Origin: Bacteroides sp.
GTDB lineage: Bacteria > Bacteroidota > Bacteroidia > Bacteroidales > Bacteroidaceae
Reading direction: 5' to 3'
Assembly (NCBI GenBank): GCA_022648295.1
Contig: JALCME010000010.1
Span: 89,489 to 153,488 of the forward strand
Length of the DNA: 64,000 nt
Position numbers and translations under genes: made by a program. Shown piece after piece: positions 35,501 through 45,105 of this stretch. A model generated the notes under the pieces. It saw only the letters and a list, made by a program, of their open reading frames with translations. It did no database searches and was not told where the DNA came from. How positions within the stretch are numbered: position 1 is the first letter of the stretch; every line of letters starts with the position of its first letter.

Positions 35501-38500
35501 TCATAGCTCCGCATATTTTGTTGCATTTACCCCCCAAAAGGATTTAAAGCATTTACTAAAGTAATGAGGATCACTATATCCCACCATATAGGCTATTTCC
35601 CCCATGGAGTATTGCTTTGTTTTTATCAATTCCGCTGCCTTTTGCATGCGCTTTTCCTTAATATACATAATGGGCGAAAGTCCCGTCAACGATTTCAGCT
35701 TGCAGAAGAAGTTGGTCCGGCTTAAACTAAAGGCATCCACCAGATCATCAACGCTCAACTCGGAGTTATCCATCTTTTCATCCATTACATCAGCAAGCCG
35801 ATTCAGGAAAATACGGTCTTTCTCCGATAATTGCAGTTCATCACATTCACCTCCTGCTTCCGCAGAAGACGCACTGTGATTGGAATAATAGGCCTGCAAT
35901 TTTGCTCTTTGTGCTAACAGACTATCTACCTTAGCCTGTAGATAATTAACACTAAAAGGCTTGGTTACATAGTCATCGGCACCGGTCTCTATGCCCGTCA
36001 CCACACTGTCCATATCTGTTTTTGCCGTAAGTATAATGGCTGGGATATGCGAGGTCCGTTCATCACTCCTTAATTCCCGGAGCATCTCAATGCCATCCTT
36101 AACAGGCATCATGAGGTCCGTAAGGATGATATCCGGCAAATATTGAACAGCCTTTTCAGCTCCCTCCTGCCCGTTTTCCGCTTCTATGTACCGGAAACGT
36201 GTTTCAAATATCTGTTTAATGAAGCTCCTCAACTCTTTGTTATCCTCCACAATGAGCATAAGCAACCGGGACTCACAGTCCCGCTCAACTTCAGGTTCGG
36301 TCGGAACGCCGGAAGAGCCGGGTATGGACTCGGAAGGCAGGTCTTCGAGCATAAATTCGGTGGATGGCGGATAATGACTCATCCCCTTTAACAACCGGAC
36401 AAAGAAAGTACTACCCTTACCCACCTCACTCTCCACCGAAATATTTCCCCGATGCATCTCTACCAATTCTTTCGCTAGAGCCAGTCCGATGCCCGAGCTT
36501 TCCCAAGGAGTGGAAACGTTGCCTTGTACCAGATTCTCATAACGATTAAAAATCATTCCTATTTTATCTTTAGGTATGCCAACTCCTTCGTCACTAATTG
36601 CGATAACAACATAATCGCTATCGTCCGTAATTCTGACGTAGATATGCTTCCCGTTACCGGTATATTTAAACGCATTGGATAGCAAATTGAATATCACTTT
36701 CTCAATATGATCAAGGTCTATCCACAAATAAAAGGAGACAAGAGTAGAAGTAAAGGTCAGTTCAATTCCCCTCTCTTCGGCCAACCCGTCGAAGTAATGA
36801 GTGACATCCCCTACAAACTTTACAATATCTGTCTGCCGGATTCTAAGCCTCATCTTCCGATCCTGTATCTTACTAATATCAAGAATCTGGCCGATGAGCC
36901 TTTGCATCCTGTCACTGTTCTTTTTAACGATGAAAAGGGCTTCTTTTGCCTTTTCAGATAAGTTTTCATTCTTTAGCACCAGGCTCAACGGACCGACTAT
37001 CAACGTAAGCGGAGTCCGCAGTTCATGGGAGATATTAGTGAAGAAATTCAATTTCAGTTGAGTGATATACTCCTCCGTTTTGACTTTCGTCTTCATTTTA
37101 TAGAATACAATATAAACATAGACAATAAGCAACGCTACCAGTACTCCACCTATTATATAAAGAGTCCGCGCAAACCAAGTCTCATTAAAAGAAGGCTTTA
37201 CACAAATGCGTAGTACTCTCTCGTTATCAACCCATACTCCTTCATTATTGGTCGACTTGATCTTGAACTTATAATCTCCCGGAGGTAAATTCGTATAATT
37301 CGCTTCATGCCCCTTCCCTACAACGCGGTAGGTCTTGTCGAATCCTTCCAACATGTACGCATACTGTATGTATTCCGCATCCGTCATATCCAAAGCTGCA
37401 AATTCAAGCCTCAGGGAATGGTTATGGGGAGGCAGTTCCAAACGGGACATGTTGTCCAACGTGGCAGTCAGTACGGAAGAGTCCTGTTTGGGAGTCAACT
37501 CTGTATTATTCACCCATATGGAAGAGAAAAATATCCTCGGGATAAAATTACTCTTTGCTATTTTTTGAGGATTAAAGTAGAAAAGCCCCCTGTACGTCCC
37601 GAAGAATATCCGGTTGCCGCTCATCGCTCCCACCCCCTCGCTGAAATGAACATTGAAAGCAATATGCTCTATGGGATACTGAATTTGTTCCCGGTCGGTG
37701 ATGAACTTAACCAACCCGCCTCCCGTTGCCAGCCATAGATTACCTTCGCTATCCTCCTGCATCGAATAGATGATATCCGATATCAGCCCGCTCTGCCTGA
37801 CGAAGTTCTTACAGACGAACGAATATTTCCCCGTACGTACCAATTCATTCAGTCCACCTCCATAAGTAACGGCAAAGACTTTACCACTTCGCATGCATTT
37901 CACCATTTGCACATCATTATTGCTCAGGCTGTTTGCATTTCCCTGTTCCCTGCTGATGACATGAAAGGCGATCTGTTCGGGACTGCTAAAATTACCGTCA
38001 AACAGAAGAATCCCTGCGGTAGTAGACACCCATATACAACCCGACTCATCTTCCGTTATGTGCCGTACCTTATAAAAACGGTCAATAGGATACTGCTTCA
38101 ACCGGTTCCTATAATTAATAAACCGGTACGACCCGTCCGACTTCCTCTCCACCAAGTTCAAACCGCCTCCGTAAGTCGCAATCCAAAGCCGTTTTTTACT
38201 ATCCTCAAAAGCATAATAGATATTATTACTGCTAATGGAATACGAGTCTTTCGGGTTATAAGAGTAGCCTTCCATCGAGAACTTACCCGGAGAAGACTCT
38301 GTTATTTTCTTCACTCCCAGTCCCTTTGTGGACACCCAGAACTCCTTATGGGAATCCTGCATAATGGCATATGCCCTGTCAATATTCAGGGTATGAAGCA
38401 AACTCAACTCATTGTTATAGATATAAATGTGCTGGTCTCTCGTGCCCGTCCATATCCGGTTCTTCGAATCAATATACAATGCTCTGATTTCATTCTGAGG

Positions 38501-39859
38501 CATGTCCACATCCGTTTTGTCCGGTGTATAAATATGAAACTTTTCGGGAATACAGGTAATACGCTTCAACCGATCCAACTGGGTACTCATCCATAAATTG
38601 CCCTGTCTATCGGCGAAAGCGGCAAAGCAGCGGTCATTCGATTTCCACTTTACTTCTTTATCGGTAGTATTGAAGGGGATAAGTGTTTTCTGATGAGGAT
38701 CATAATAAGAAAAACCTCCTCCATTGGGGTGCACCCAAAGGATCCCATCCGAAGCCTCAATTAAGAAAAAGCCGGTTTCCGTATGAATAGGATTCCCGTT
38801 CTCATCTTTGCCTTCAAAGAAGGTAAGCTTGCCCGTTTCACTATCATATAAGGTAACTCCCGGCACCGGATGTGAGAGCCATAGCAAACCGTTGCGCGTT
38901 GCTTTAGCCGTCTGAATGGTCTTATTGCTTAGCTGGGACAGCTCATTCAGATTGATATGCTTTAGGGAAGTCGTGCCATCCTTTTGAACGAAAAACCCGT
39001 CATGATTTGTCACATAGACTAATTGCGAACGCAACTTAATGACCGATATCACCGAAGCGGAAGTCTCCAATTGACTGATATCCTTTAAGTAACCTGACAA
39101 TGAAAAGCGATAAACCCGACCCTCATTAGCTCCAAACAAAAGGGTTTTATTCACTTCTTGGACAGCACAAAACCGAACCTTGTTCCTTTTACTATCAGCC
39201 GGAGGCACCACCGCCGACAAAAGATCTCCTTTCACCAGATATAAGCCATTGTTAGTGAGCAGCCACTCCTTTCGCTCCGAATCCATAAAAACGGACTGTA
39301 TGTCAATGGCATGCAATGTGTCACCTGGAATGGAGAACACTTTTATCTTCATCCTTAAATCGGCGGAATCAGTCCAGACACGAATGGCTTTACCATCCTC
39401 TCTCAAAAGCCATGTATGTCCATTAGGAAGAACTTTTATTGACCTGACCTTGCAGGAAGGATTTATGGAGAGAGGTTCAAACACCTCATTCCTCGGGTTA
39501 AAACGATAAGCGGTGGAGTCATAGCACTGTACCCATATACAACCATATTGGTCTTCATCAATAAACAGAATGCGATCGTTCGTCAGCCCCTTTTTATCCT
39601 CGGTATTCGATTTATAGTTCTTGAAAGTATACCCGTCAAAGCGATAGAGCCCATTCCATGTAGCAAACCACAATAAGCCCTTCTTATCCTGGATGATGTC
39701 ATTTACAAACCCGTCTTCCACCCCATTCTTCGCAGAGAAATAAGTAACCGTATAAATTCCGGGTATATTGACTCCTTTTGCTAATAAACTACAGAAAAGC
39801 AAAAGTATACAACCTATCTTACGGATAGAAATATTGACTAAAAAAGGCTCGTTTTTCAT
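35501..39859 (-). CDS. Hybrid two-component system regulator (HTCS)
   Basis: Senses an imported oligosaccharide in the periplasm and activates its polysaccharide utilization locus. The 1,452-residue protein has a signal/anchor segment, about fourteen periplasmic propeller repeats (Reg_prop, W-F-A-T-W-N-G-L-type motifs), a Y_Y_Y domain near residues 800-880, a membrane helix near 898-918, a histidine kinase with the H-box SHELRTP (His945), N-box NLLSNAFKYT and G-boxes, a receiver domain with phospho-acceptor Asp1248, and a C-terminal AraC DNA-binding domain (about 1355-1450). ATG 39859 was preferred to 39943 because it gives a normal signal segment. It is divergent from the susC it presumably controls. 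Confidence 0.93.
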   Translation of the reverse strand: MKNEPFLVNISIRKIGCILLLFCSLLAKGVNIPGIYTVTYFSAKNGVEDGFVNDIIQDKKGLLWFATWNGLYRFDGYTFKNYKSNTEDKKGLTNDRILFIDEDQYGCIWVQCYDSTAYRFNPRNEVFEPLSINPSCKVRSIKVLPNGHTWLLREDGKAIRVWTDSADLRMKIKVFSIPGDTLHAIDIQSVFMDSERKEWLLTNNGLYLVKGDLLSAVVPPADSKRNKVRFCAVQEVNKTLLFGANEGRVYRFSLSGYLKDISQLETSASVISVIKLRSQLVYVTNHDGFFVQKDGTTSLKHINLNELSQLSNKTIQTAKATRNGLLWLSHPVPGVTLYDSETGKLTFFEGKDENGNPIHTETGFFLIEASDGILWVHPNGGGFSYYDPHQKTLIPFNTTDKEVKWKSNDRCFAAFADRQGNLWMSTQLDRLKRITCIPEKFHIYTPDKTDVDMPQNEIRALYIDSKNRIWTGTRDQHIYIYNNELSLLHTLNIDRAYAIMQDSHKEFWVSTKGLGVKKITESSPGKFSMEGYSYNPKDSYSISSNNIYYAFEDSKKRLWIATYGGGLNLVERKSDGSYRFINYRNRLKQYPIDRFYKVRHITEDESGCIWVSTTAGILLFDGNFSSPEQIAFHVISREQGNANSLSNNDVQMVKCMRSGKVFAVTYGGGLNELVRTGKYSFVCKNFVRQSGLISDIIYSMQEDSEGNLWLATGGGLVKFITDREQIQYPIEHIAFNVHFSEGVGAMSGNRIFFGTYRGLFYFNPQKIAKSNFIPRIFFSSIWVNNTELTPKQDSSVLTATLDNMSRLELPPHNHSLRLEFAALDMTDAEYIQYAYMLEGFDKTYRVVGKGHEANYTNLPPGDYKFKIKSTNNEGVWVDNERVLRICVKPSFNETWFARTLYIIGGVLVALLIVYVYIVFYKMKTKVKTEEYITQLKLNFFTNISHELRTPLTLIVGPLSLVLKNENLSEKAKEALFIVKKNSDRMQRLIGQILDISKIQDRKMRLRIRQTDIVKFVGDVTHYFDGLAEERGIELTFTSTLVSFYLWIDLDHIEKVIFNLLSNAFKYTGNGKHIYVRITDDSDYVVIAISDEGVGIPKDKIGMIFNRYENLVQGNVSTPWESSGIGLALAKELVEMHRGNISVESEVGKGSTFFVRLLKGMSHYPPSTEFMLEDLPSESIPGSSGVPTEPEVERDCESRLLMLIVEDNKELRSFIKQIFETRFRYIEAENGQEGAEKAVQYLPDIILTDLMMPVKDGIEMLRELRSDERTSHIPAIILTAKTDMDSVVTGIETGADDYVTKPFSVNYLQAKVDSLLAQRAKLQAYYSNHSASSAEAGGECDELQLSEKDRIFLNRLADVMDEKMDNSELSVDDLVDAFSLSRTNFFCKLKSLTGLSPIMYIKEKRMQKAAELIKTKQYSMGEIAYMVGYSDPHYFSKCFKSFWGVNATKYAEL

Positions 39860-39979
39860 ACTACTAGAACTTAAAGAATAAGGAATCAACATCGAATATA
39901 ATAAATGATTAATTAAGGATCTCAATATATGAAGAAAAAACATCGCTTAAAGCACTTTTTCCCTCTGAATATTCAAAAC

Positions 39980-40008
39980 TGTTAGATATTACACCAAAGT
40001 TGTTAGAT
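39980..40008. promoter_or_regulatory. Candidate HTCS operator: TGTTAGAT direct repeat
   Basis: TGTTAGAT occurs at 39980-39987 and 40001-40008, exactly 21 bases (two helical turns) apart, in the HTCS-susC intergenic region. AraC-type regulators commonly bind such direct repeats. No TAnnTTTG promoter is apparent here, as expected for an activator-dependent promoter. Confidence 0.45.
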
Positions 40009-40083
40009 TTTCCATCGCCAGTAGTCAATATATCCCTTACTTAGCTGCAGATTTATTATCTCTAGAATCTACAATCTATAATT

Positions 40084-43000
40084 ATGAAGAATATGAAAAA
40101 AGAAAGAACAAAAGACTCACGCGGTTATTGTGAGATCCGATCTTTGAGAAGCATCCGGCTCGTTTGCGGAATCTCCATGATGCTCATCTCAATCCCTTCA
40201 TTTGCTAATGCAGAAGCTTATATGTCCGCACCAGCTGTCCAAGACCAACAGTCGGTGCTCCAAAAGCGTAAAGTCACGGGACATATTACCGATGAAAGCG
40301 GAGAACCTCTGATTGGAGTATCCATACAACTTAAAGGTACATCCACCGGTACCATAACCGACATTGACGGTAACTTTACAACGGACGCCGCCGTTAATGA
40401 TGTCCTTGTCGTTTCCTATGTGGGATATAAGACGCAAGAGATAAAAGTCGGACAGCAAGGACCATTGAAAATTGTGTTATCCAGTGACAATAAGCTACTG
40501 GATGAGGTTGTCGTTGTAGGCTACGGTGTAGTGAAAAAATCAGATTTAACCGGTTCCGTCGGAAGTGTAAAAGCTGAAAGCATTTCAGAAAAAGGATCTA
40601 CATCCTTGGCAGAAAGTCTGCAAGGACAAGTTGCCGGCGTCAACATCACACAATCTTCGAGCCGTGCCGGAGACGGATTTAACATCCAGATCCGCGGAAA
40701 AAGTTCATTAAATGGAGGCAATCCATTATACGTAATCGACGGAGTTGTTTGTGATAATATGGATTTCCTGAACCCCATGGACATAGAGAAAGTAGACATC
40801 TTAAAAGATGCCTCATCTACAGCCATTTACGGATCAAGAGCCACAAACGGTGTGGTTATGATCACCACCAAGAAAGGTAATTCTAAAACAGCCAAAACAG
40901 CAGTAAGCTACGATGGATATTACGGAGTAAAAACCACAGCCAACATGCCCGACTTTATGGATGGGGATGCATTCTTAAACTATCGTTTCTCCCGCTATCT
41001 TACGTCATCCATGGATTCTTCCACTGGTCTGACTACCTGGGACATGAGTAATTCCAATTACCTAAATTTCTGGGGAGGCGGCAGCCAAGTGGTGAAAGAC
41101 ATGTACCTCAACAAGAACTATACCAATTGGAGAGATCTTGTAACACGTGATGGTTCACAACAAAATCACTTTATCAACATCTCCGGAAATGCCAAGGATA
41201 TAACCTACCGGATAGGTTTGGGCTACCAGAAAGAAGACGGGGTACTTTATGACGGATACGAACGCTGGAATATCAAAGGTGCCATCGACCACAAGATCTC
41301 CGACAAGGTTTCTGTCGGGTTCTCCACTAATCTAGCCACCTCACTAAAGACCAGTGGTAGTACCAACTCTGTATTGTCAGGATTCCGCATGACTCCTACA
41401 ATGCCTTGTTACTACTGGGAAGGGGATAATGCAGGACAGCTCATTCTACAACCCGGAAAAGATGCGGTTATTTATCCTAATGGCGGTGGCCCGACTTCGA
41501 ATGTTAACCCTCTGGTAGACCGTCAAAACTCAAAAGACAATACCCGGGCTTACGATGCAATGGCCAACATCTATTTACAATACAGTCCTATTAAAGAAGT
41601 CATCTTAAAGACTACTTTCTCGCCGATGTATTCCAAGACCCATCGCGGAACTTTCTATAATGGTCAGACACAGCTCCGGTTCAACAAAACAAATACGGCC
41701 GAGAACTATAACGATCAGATCTTTTCGTATACCTGGGACACACAGGCAAACTATATAAAAACTTTCGGCGATCATAGCTTCAATGCATTGGCATTGTTCA
41801 GTGTTTACCAGCAAAAGCTCGAAGGAGATTACATCAATGTAGTGGATATGCCTTTTGATGTTGACTGGTACAATCTGGGATCCGGTACGGTACAAAGTCA
41901 GTCTAGCTATTATAAGAAAATAGCCATGCTATCTTATGTACTTCGTTTAAACTACGCTTATAAAGGGCGTTACATGGCAACCGTTTCTTCCCGTTGGGAT
42001 GGTAGTTCCAAATTTCAAAAGGAGAACCGTTGGGGCATGTTCCCGTCTATGGCATTGGCATGGCGCATCTCGGAAGAATCTTTTATGGCTTCAACCAGAC
42101 AATGGTTAAGCAACTTAAAACTGCGTACAAGTTTCGGTGTAACCGGAAATAACGCAGGAGTAGGCCCTTATGATACGCAAGCTCTTTCCAACATCAAGTA
42201 TTATTATAACTTCGGCTCATCTGTTTCCAACGGCTACGGATATACCATGACTAACTCTAATCTGACCTGGGAAAAGACAACGGAACTTAATCTGGGACTT
42301 GATTTCGGATTCTTTAATAACCGCATCAATGGCTCGGTTGATGTGTACAATAAAAATTCAGACAAGTTGCTGATGAAAATGGAAACTCCGTTCGAACTAG
42401 GTTCGTATAGCGGATCCATTGTCAACAACGTAGGTAAGGTAAATAATAAAGGTATTGAAATACAGTTGAACACCATCAATGTCCAAAACAAAGACTGGCA
42501 TTGGGAAACTTCGTTTACATTTGCCCGTAATATAAATACCATCAAGGAATTGAACGATGCTAAAGAGGATCTTGTGGGAAATAAATGGTTTATAGGCCAT
42601 CCTATTGACGTTGTATATGGATACAAATATACAGGAATATGCACACGCGAAGAAGCACAAGCCTATGCCAGTGACGCCAGCAAAAAGACAAAGTTCTATG
42701 AAGGAGAGATGAAGATCTACGATAAAGATAAAAACGGAACTATTGATGCTGAGGATAAGATGATTCTGGGACATTGTGCCCCGACATGGACAGGTGGTCT
42801 TTCCTCTAATTTAACTTATAAGAACTTTGACTTCTCATTTAATATTTATACCAGTCAGGGCGGTACTGTTTACTCTCCTCTCATGGGCGAATTTTTGGAT
42901 TACAGCCAACGTGGAATGATGCGTCTAAAAATGGACTTTTATGTTCCTGAAGGAGCTCCCATACTGGGAACAGACGGTAGCATTGATCACCAGAAATCTA

Positions 43001-43335
43001 CTCACTACGGCAGCTATCCTTTCCCAACCAACGGAGGGAACGGTAAAGGAGGAGGTTCTTATTGGCTGAGCGGCAGCAGTGAAGACCGCGCACAAAACTT
43101 CGTCGATAACTCCTATGTCAAAGTGAAGAATATTACATTAGGATACACATTCCCTAAAAAGTGGATTTCCAAATTCCATATGTCGCACTTGCGTATCTAT
43201 GCAAATATATTGAATCCTTTTACATTTACCGATTACAAAGGATTTGACCCTGAATGGGCTGATGCTTCTGTTGGAGACGGCAGTGGTGGTGTAAGCTCAA
43301 GAACTTATCAAATTGGAGTAAACTTAAAATTTTAA
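40084..43335 (+). CDS. SusC-like TonB-dependent transporter of the GH43-GH28 locus
   Basis: Outer-membrane oligosaccharide importer of 1,083 residues. It has a long N-terminal signal region, a carboxypeptidase-regulatory-like domain at about 62-135, a SusC-type TonB box DEVVVVGYG at 140-148, the plug with SIYGSRATNGVVMITTKKG-like text, and a barrel ending in IGVNLKF. An alternative start at Met4 would change little. The next gene, susD, is 15 bases downstream. The locus context (HTCS, GH43-GH28) points to a pectic side-chain or arabinan-containing oligosaccharide, by inference. Confidence 0.93.
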   Translation: MKNMKKERTKDSRGYCEIRSLRSIRLVCGISMMLISIPSFANAEAYMSAPAVQDQQSVLQKRKVTGHITDESGEPLIGVSIQLKGTSTGTITDIDGNFTTDAAVNDVLVVSYVGYKTQEIKVGQQGPLKIVLSSDNKLLDEVVVVGYGVVKKSDLTGSVGSVKAESISEKGSTSLAESLQGQVAGVNITQSSSRAGDGFNIQIRGKSSLNGGNPLYVIDGVVCDNMDFLNPMDIEKVDILKDASSTAIYGSRATNGVVMITTKKGNSKTAKTAVSYDGYYGVKTTANMPDFMDGDAFLNYRFSRYLTSSMDSSTGLTTWDMSNSNYLNFWGGGSQVVKDMYLNKNYTNWRDLVTRDGSQQNHFINISGNAKDITYRIGLGYQKEDGVLYDGYERWNIKGAIDHKISDKVSVGFSTNLATSLKTSGSTNSVLSGFRMTPTMPCYYWEGDNAGQLILQPGKDAVIYPNGGGPTSNVNPLVDRQNSKDNTRAYDAMANIYLQYSPIKEVILKTTFSPMYSKTHRGTFYNGQTQLRFNKTNTAENYNDQIFSYTWDTQANYIKTFGDHSFNALALFSVYQQKLEGDYINVVDMPFDVDWYNLGSGTVQSQSSYYKKIAMLSYVLRLNYAYKGRYMATVSSRWDGSSKFQKENRWGMFPSMALAWRISEESFMASTRQWLSNLKLRTSFGVTGNNAGVGPYDTQALSNIKYYYNFGSSVSNGYGYTMTNSNLTWEKTTELNLGLDFGFFNNRINGSVDVYNKNSDKLLMKMETPFELGSYSGSIVNNVGKVNNKGIEIQLNTINVQNKDWHWETSFTFARNINTIKELNDAKEDLVGNKWFIGHPIDVVYGYKYTGICTREEAQAYASDASKKTKFYEGEMKIYDKDKNGTIDAEDKMILGHCAPTWTGGLSSNLTYKNFDFSFNIYTSQGGTVYSPLMGEFLDYSQRGMMRLKMDFYVPEGAPILGTDGSIDHQKSTHYGSYPFPTNGGNGKGGGSYWLSGSSEDRAQNFVDNSYVKVKNITLGYTFPKKWISKFHMSHLRIYANILNPFTFTDYKGFDPEWADASVGDGSGGVSSRTYQIGVNLKF

Positions 43336-43350
43336 AAGGAAAAGACTATT

Positions 43351-45069
43351 ATGAAAAAGATATATTTTACTTTAGCATTATTACTTAGTGCCCTTTATAG
43401 TTGTTCTGGCTTTCTGGATCAAGACAATCGTTCAAATGTTCCGTCCGATCAGTTTTATAAGACCACAACAGGCTTTGCCAGTCTTACTAACAGCGCCTAT
43501 TCCACTTTGCGTGAGCTCTATAATACCCAGCCTCAACTATTCGTTGCCGGAACGGATTTATATGCCGATGGCAAATCACAGGGAGTGGTTATGAGTCAGT
43601 ACACATTTACCGCTGACGAAGGCAATATCAAGAATTTCTATGTCAATTGTTTTAAGGGCATTCAGTTAGCCAATAGCGTAATTCACTACGGCGACATCAC
43701 AGAAGACAGTAATGTACGGTTGCAATACGTTGATGAAGCACGTTTTCTGAGAGCATGGTATTATTTTCAACTTGTCCAGCAATTTGGCCCTGTTGCATTG
43801 AATAAAGAAATGTTCGATTACGCTGTAATGAGCCATGCACGTACCAGCTTATCGGACATCTATGACTTCTTAATCAGCGAGTTCACCTATTTGGAGTCTT
43901 CGGAATCTAACTTACTTGAACGGACTAATTCGGGAGTGGAACGTGCCAATAAACGTGCTGCTGCATTCTATCTTGCCAAAGTATACTTAACCCGCGGATG
44001 GCTGGATGGACAGAGCTATGAGTCTCAAGAAGCCAATATTGCTCAAAGTACGGACTTTGCCAATGCAGCAAAATATGCATTAGAAGCCATTAATAGCGAA
44101 ACACCATCTATCTCATTGGAGTCGGCATTCGATGTGGAGAATGAAGAGAACAGCGAAATCTTTTGGAGCATTCAGTTTAGTGGGGCTTCCGTAGAAGATC
44201 CGGTAGCAGATGGTTCCTACCAGCAAGCTCAGTTCGGTTCCTATCTAGGTGGTTCCGAAAAACCGTTAAACAAAGCCATAGACGGAAACTTTGCACCATC
44301 CCTGCGCTTACAGCAGTTATACACCCATGGAGATGCCCGTCTGGAACAAACCTTTATGTTGGAGTTTCATAAAAATTATTTTGATTATTATACTGCTCCA
44401 ACCACTTCTCCCATCATCTATTATTATGCACCGGCATGGGCCACAGATGCTGATATTGTAGCCTGGAAAGCGGATGATCCGTACGGATTGAAGCAAAATA
44501 CCCTTGTCAGCAAGACTATTGCCACAGGAGGTATTGCCCCTTCAAACGGAGCAGCGGCAACTTATAAAGATCGTCGTTCACAAGATTATGGTACGGCTTG
44601 CATCAAGAAGTTCGATGATTATTCTGAAGCATCCATTTCAAACCGTAACTCAACATGCAGCATGCATGATGTTGTTGTTGCCCGATTGGGTGAAGCATAT
44701 CTCATTGCAGCTGAGGCTTATATTAAGCAGAGTAAACCGGGGGAAGCTGCCAATATGATTAATTTGCTACGTCAACGCCCGGGAACAGTCCGCTCCGGTT
44801 ATACCACCCCGATGACTGTTTCAGTTTCTGACATGAGTATTGATTTTATTTTGGATGAGCGTGCACGTGAAATGGCAGGGGAATATGTCCGCTGGACAGA
44901 CCTGAAACGTACGCACAAGTTGGTGCAATATGTCACCCAATACAATGAAGATGGCGTAAAGGAATCCGCTATGATTGGTACTGATGGGAAATATAAGACC
45001 CTTCGTCCTATCCCTCAGGCAGCTATCGACTTGAATCAGGCTGATGTAGAACAAAATCCCGGATATTAA
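43351..45069 (+). CDS. SusD-like surface lipoprotein of the GH43-GH28 locus
   Basis: Substrate-binding lipoprotein of 572 residues. The lipobox ends at Cys18 (LYSC). Typical SusD elements are SDQFYKTTTGFASLTNSAYSTLREL near the start, VDEARFLRAWYYFQLVQQFG near residue 128, and IDFILDERAREMAGEYVRWTDLKRT near the C-terminus. It lies 15 bases after susC and 36 bases before the enzyme gene. Confidence 0.93.
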   Translation: MKKIYFTLALLLSALYSCSGFLDQDNRSNVPSDQFYKTTTGFASLTNSAYSTLRELYNTQPQLFVAGTDLYADGKSQGVVMSQYTFTADEGNIKNFYVNCFKGIQLANSVIHYGDITEDSNVRLQYVDEARFLRAWYYFQLVQQFGPVALNKEMFDYAVMSHARTSLSDIYDFLISEFTYLESSESNLLERTNSGVERANKRAAAFYLAKVYLTRGWLDGQSYESQEANIAQSTDFANAAKYALEAINSETPSISLESAFDVENEENSEIFWSIQFSGASVEDPVADGSYQQAQFGSYLGGSEKPLNKAIDGNFAPSLRLQQLYTHGDARLEQTFMLEFHKNYFDYYTAPTTSPIIYYYAPAWATDADIVAWKADDPYGLKQNTLVSKTIATGGIAPSNGAAATYKDRRSQDYGTACIKKFDDYSEASISNRNSTCSMHDVVVARLGEAYLIAAEAYIKQSKPGEAANMINLLRQRPGTVRSGYTTPMTVSVSDMSIDFILDERAREMAGEYVRWTDLKRTHKLVQYVTQYNEDGVKESAMIGTDGKYKTLRPIPQAAIDLNQADVEQNPGY

Positions 45070-45105
45070 TTAGTTGCTAACTGGAAATATAGATAATAGA
45101 TTTTT

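Noticed and set aside
37907..38596. 229-codon plus-strand reading frame
   Set aside because: It lies wholly antisense to the HTCS gene, has no recognisable domains, and is a shadow of that frame.
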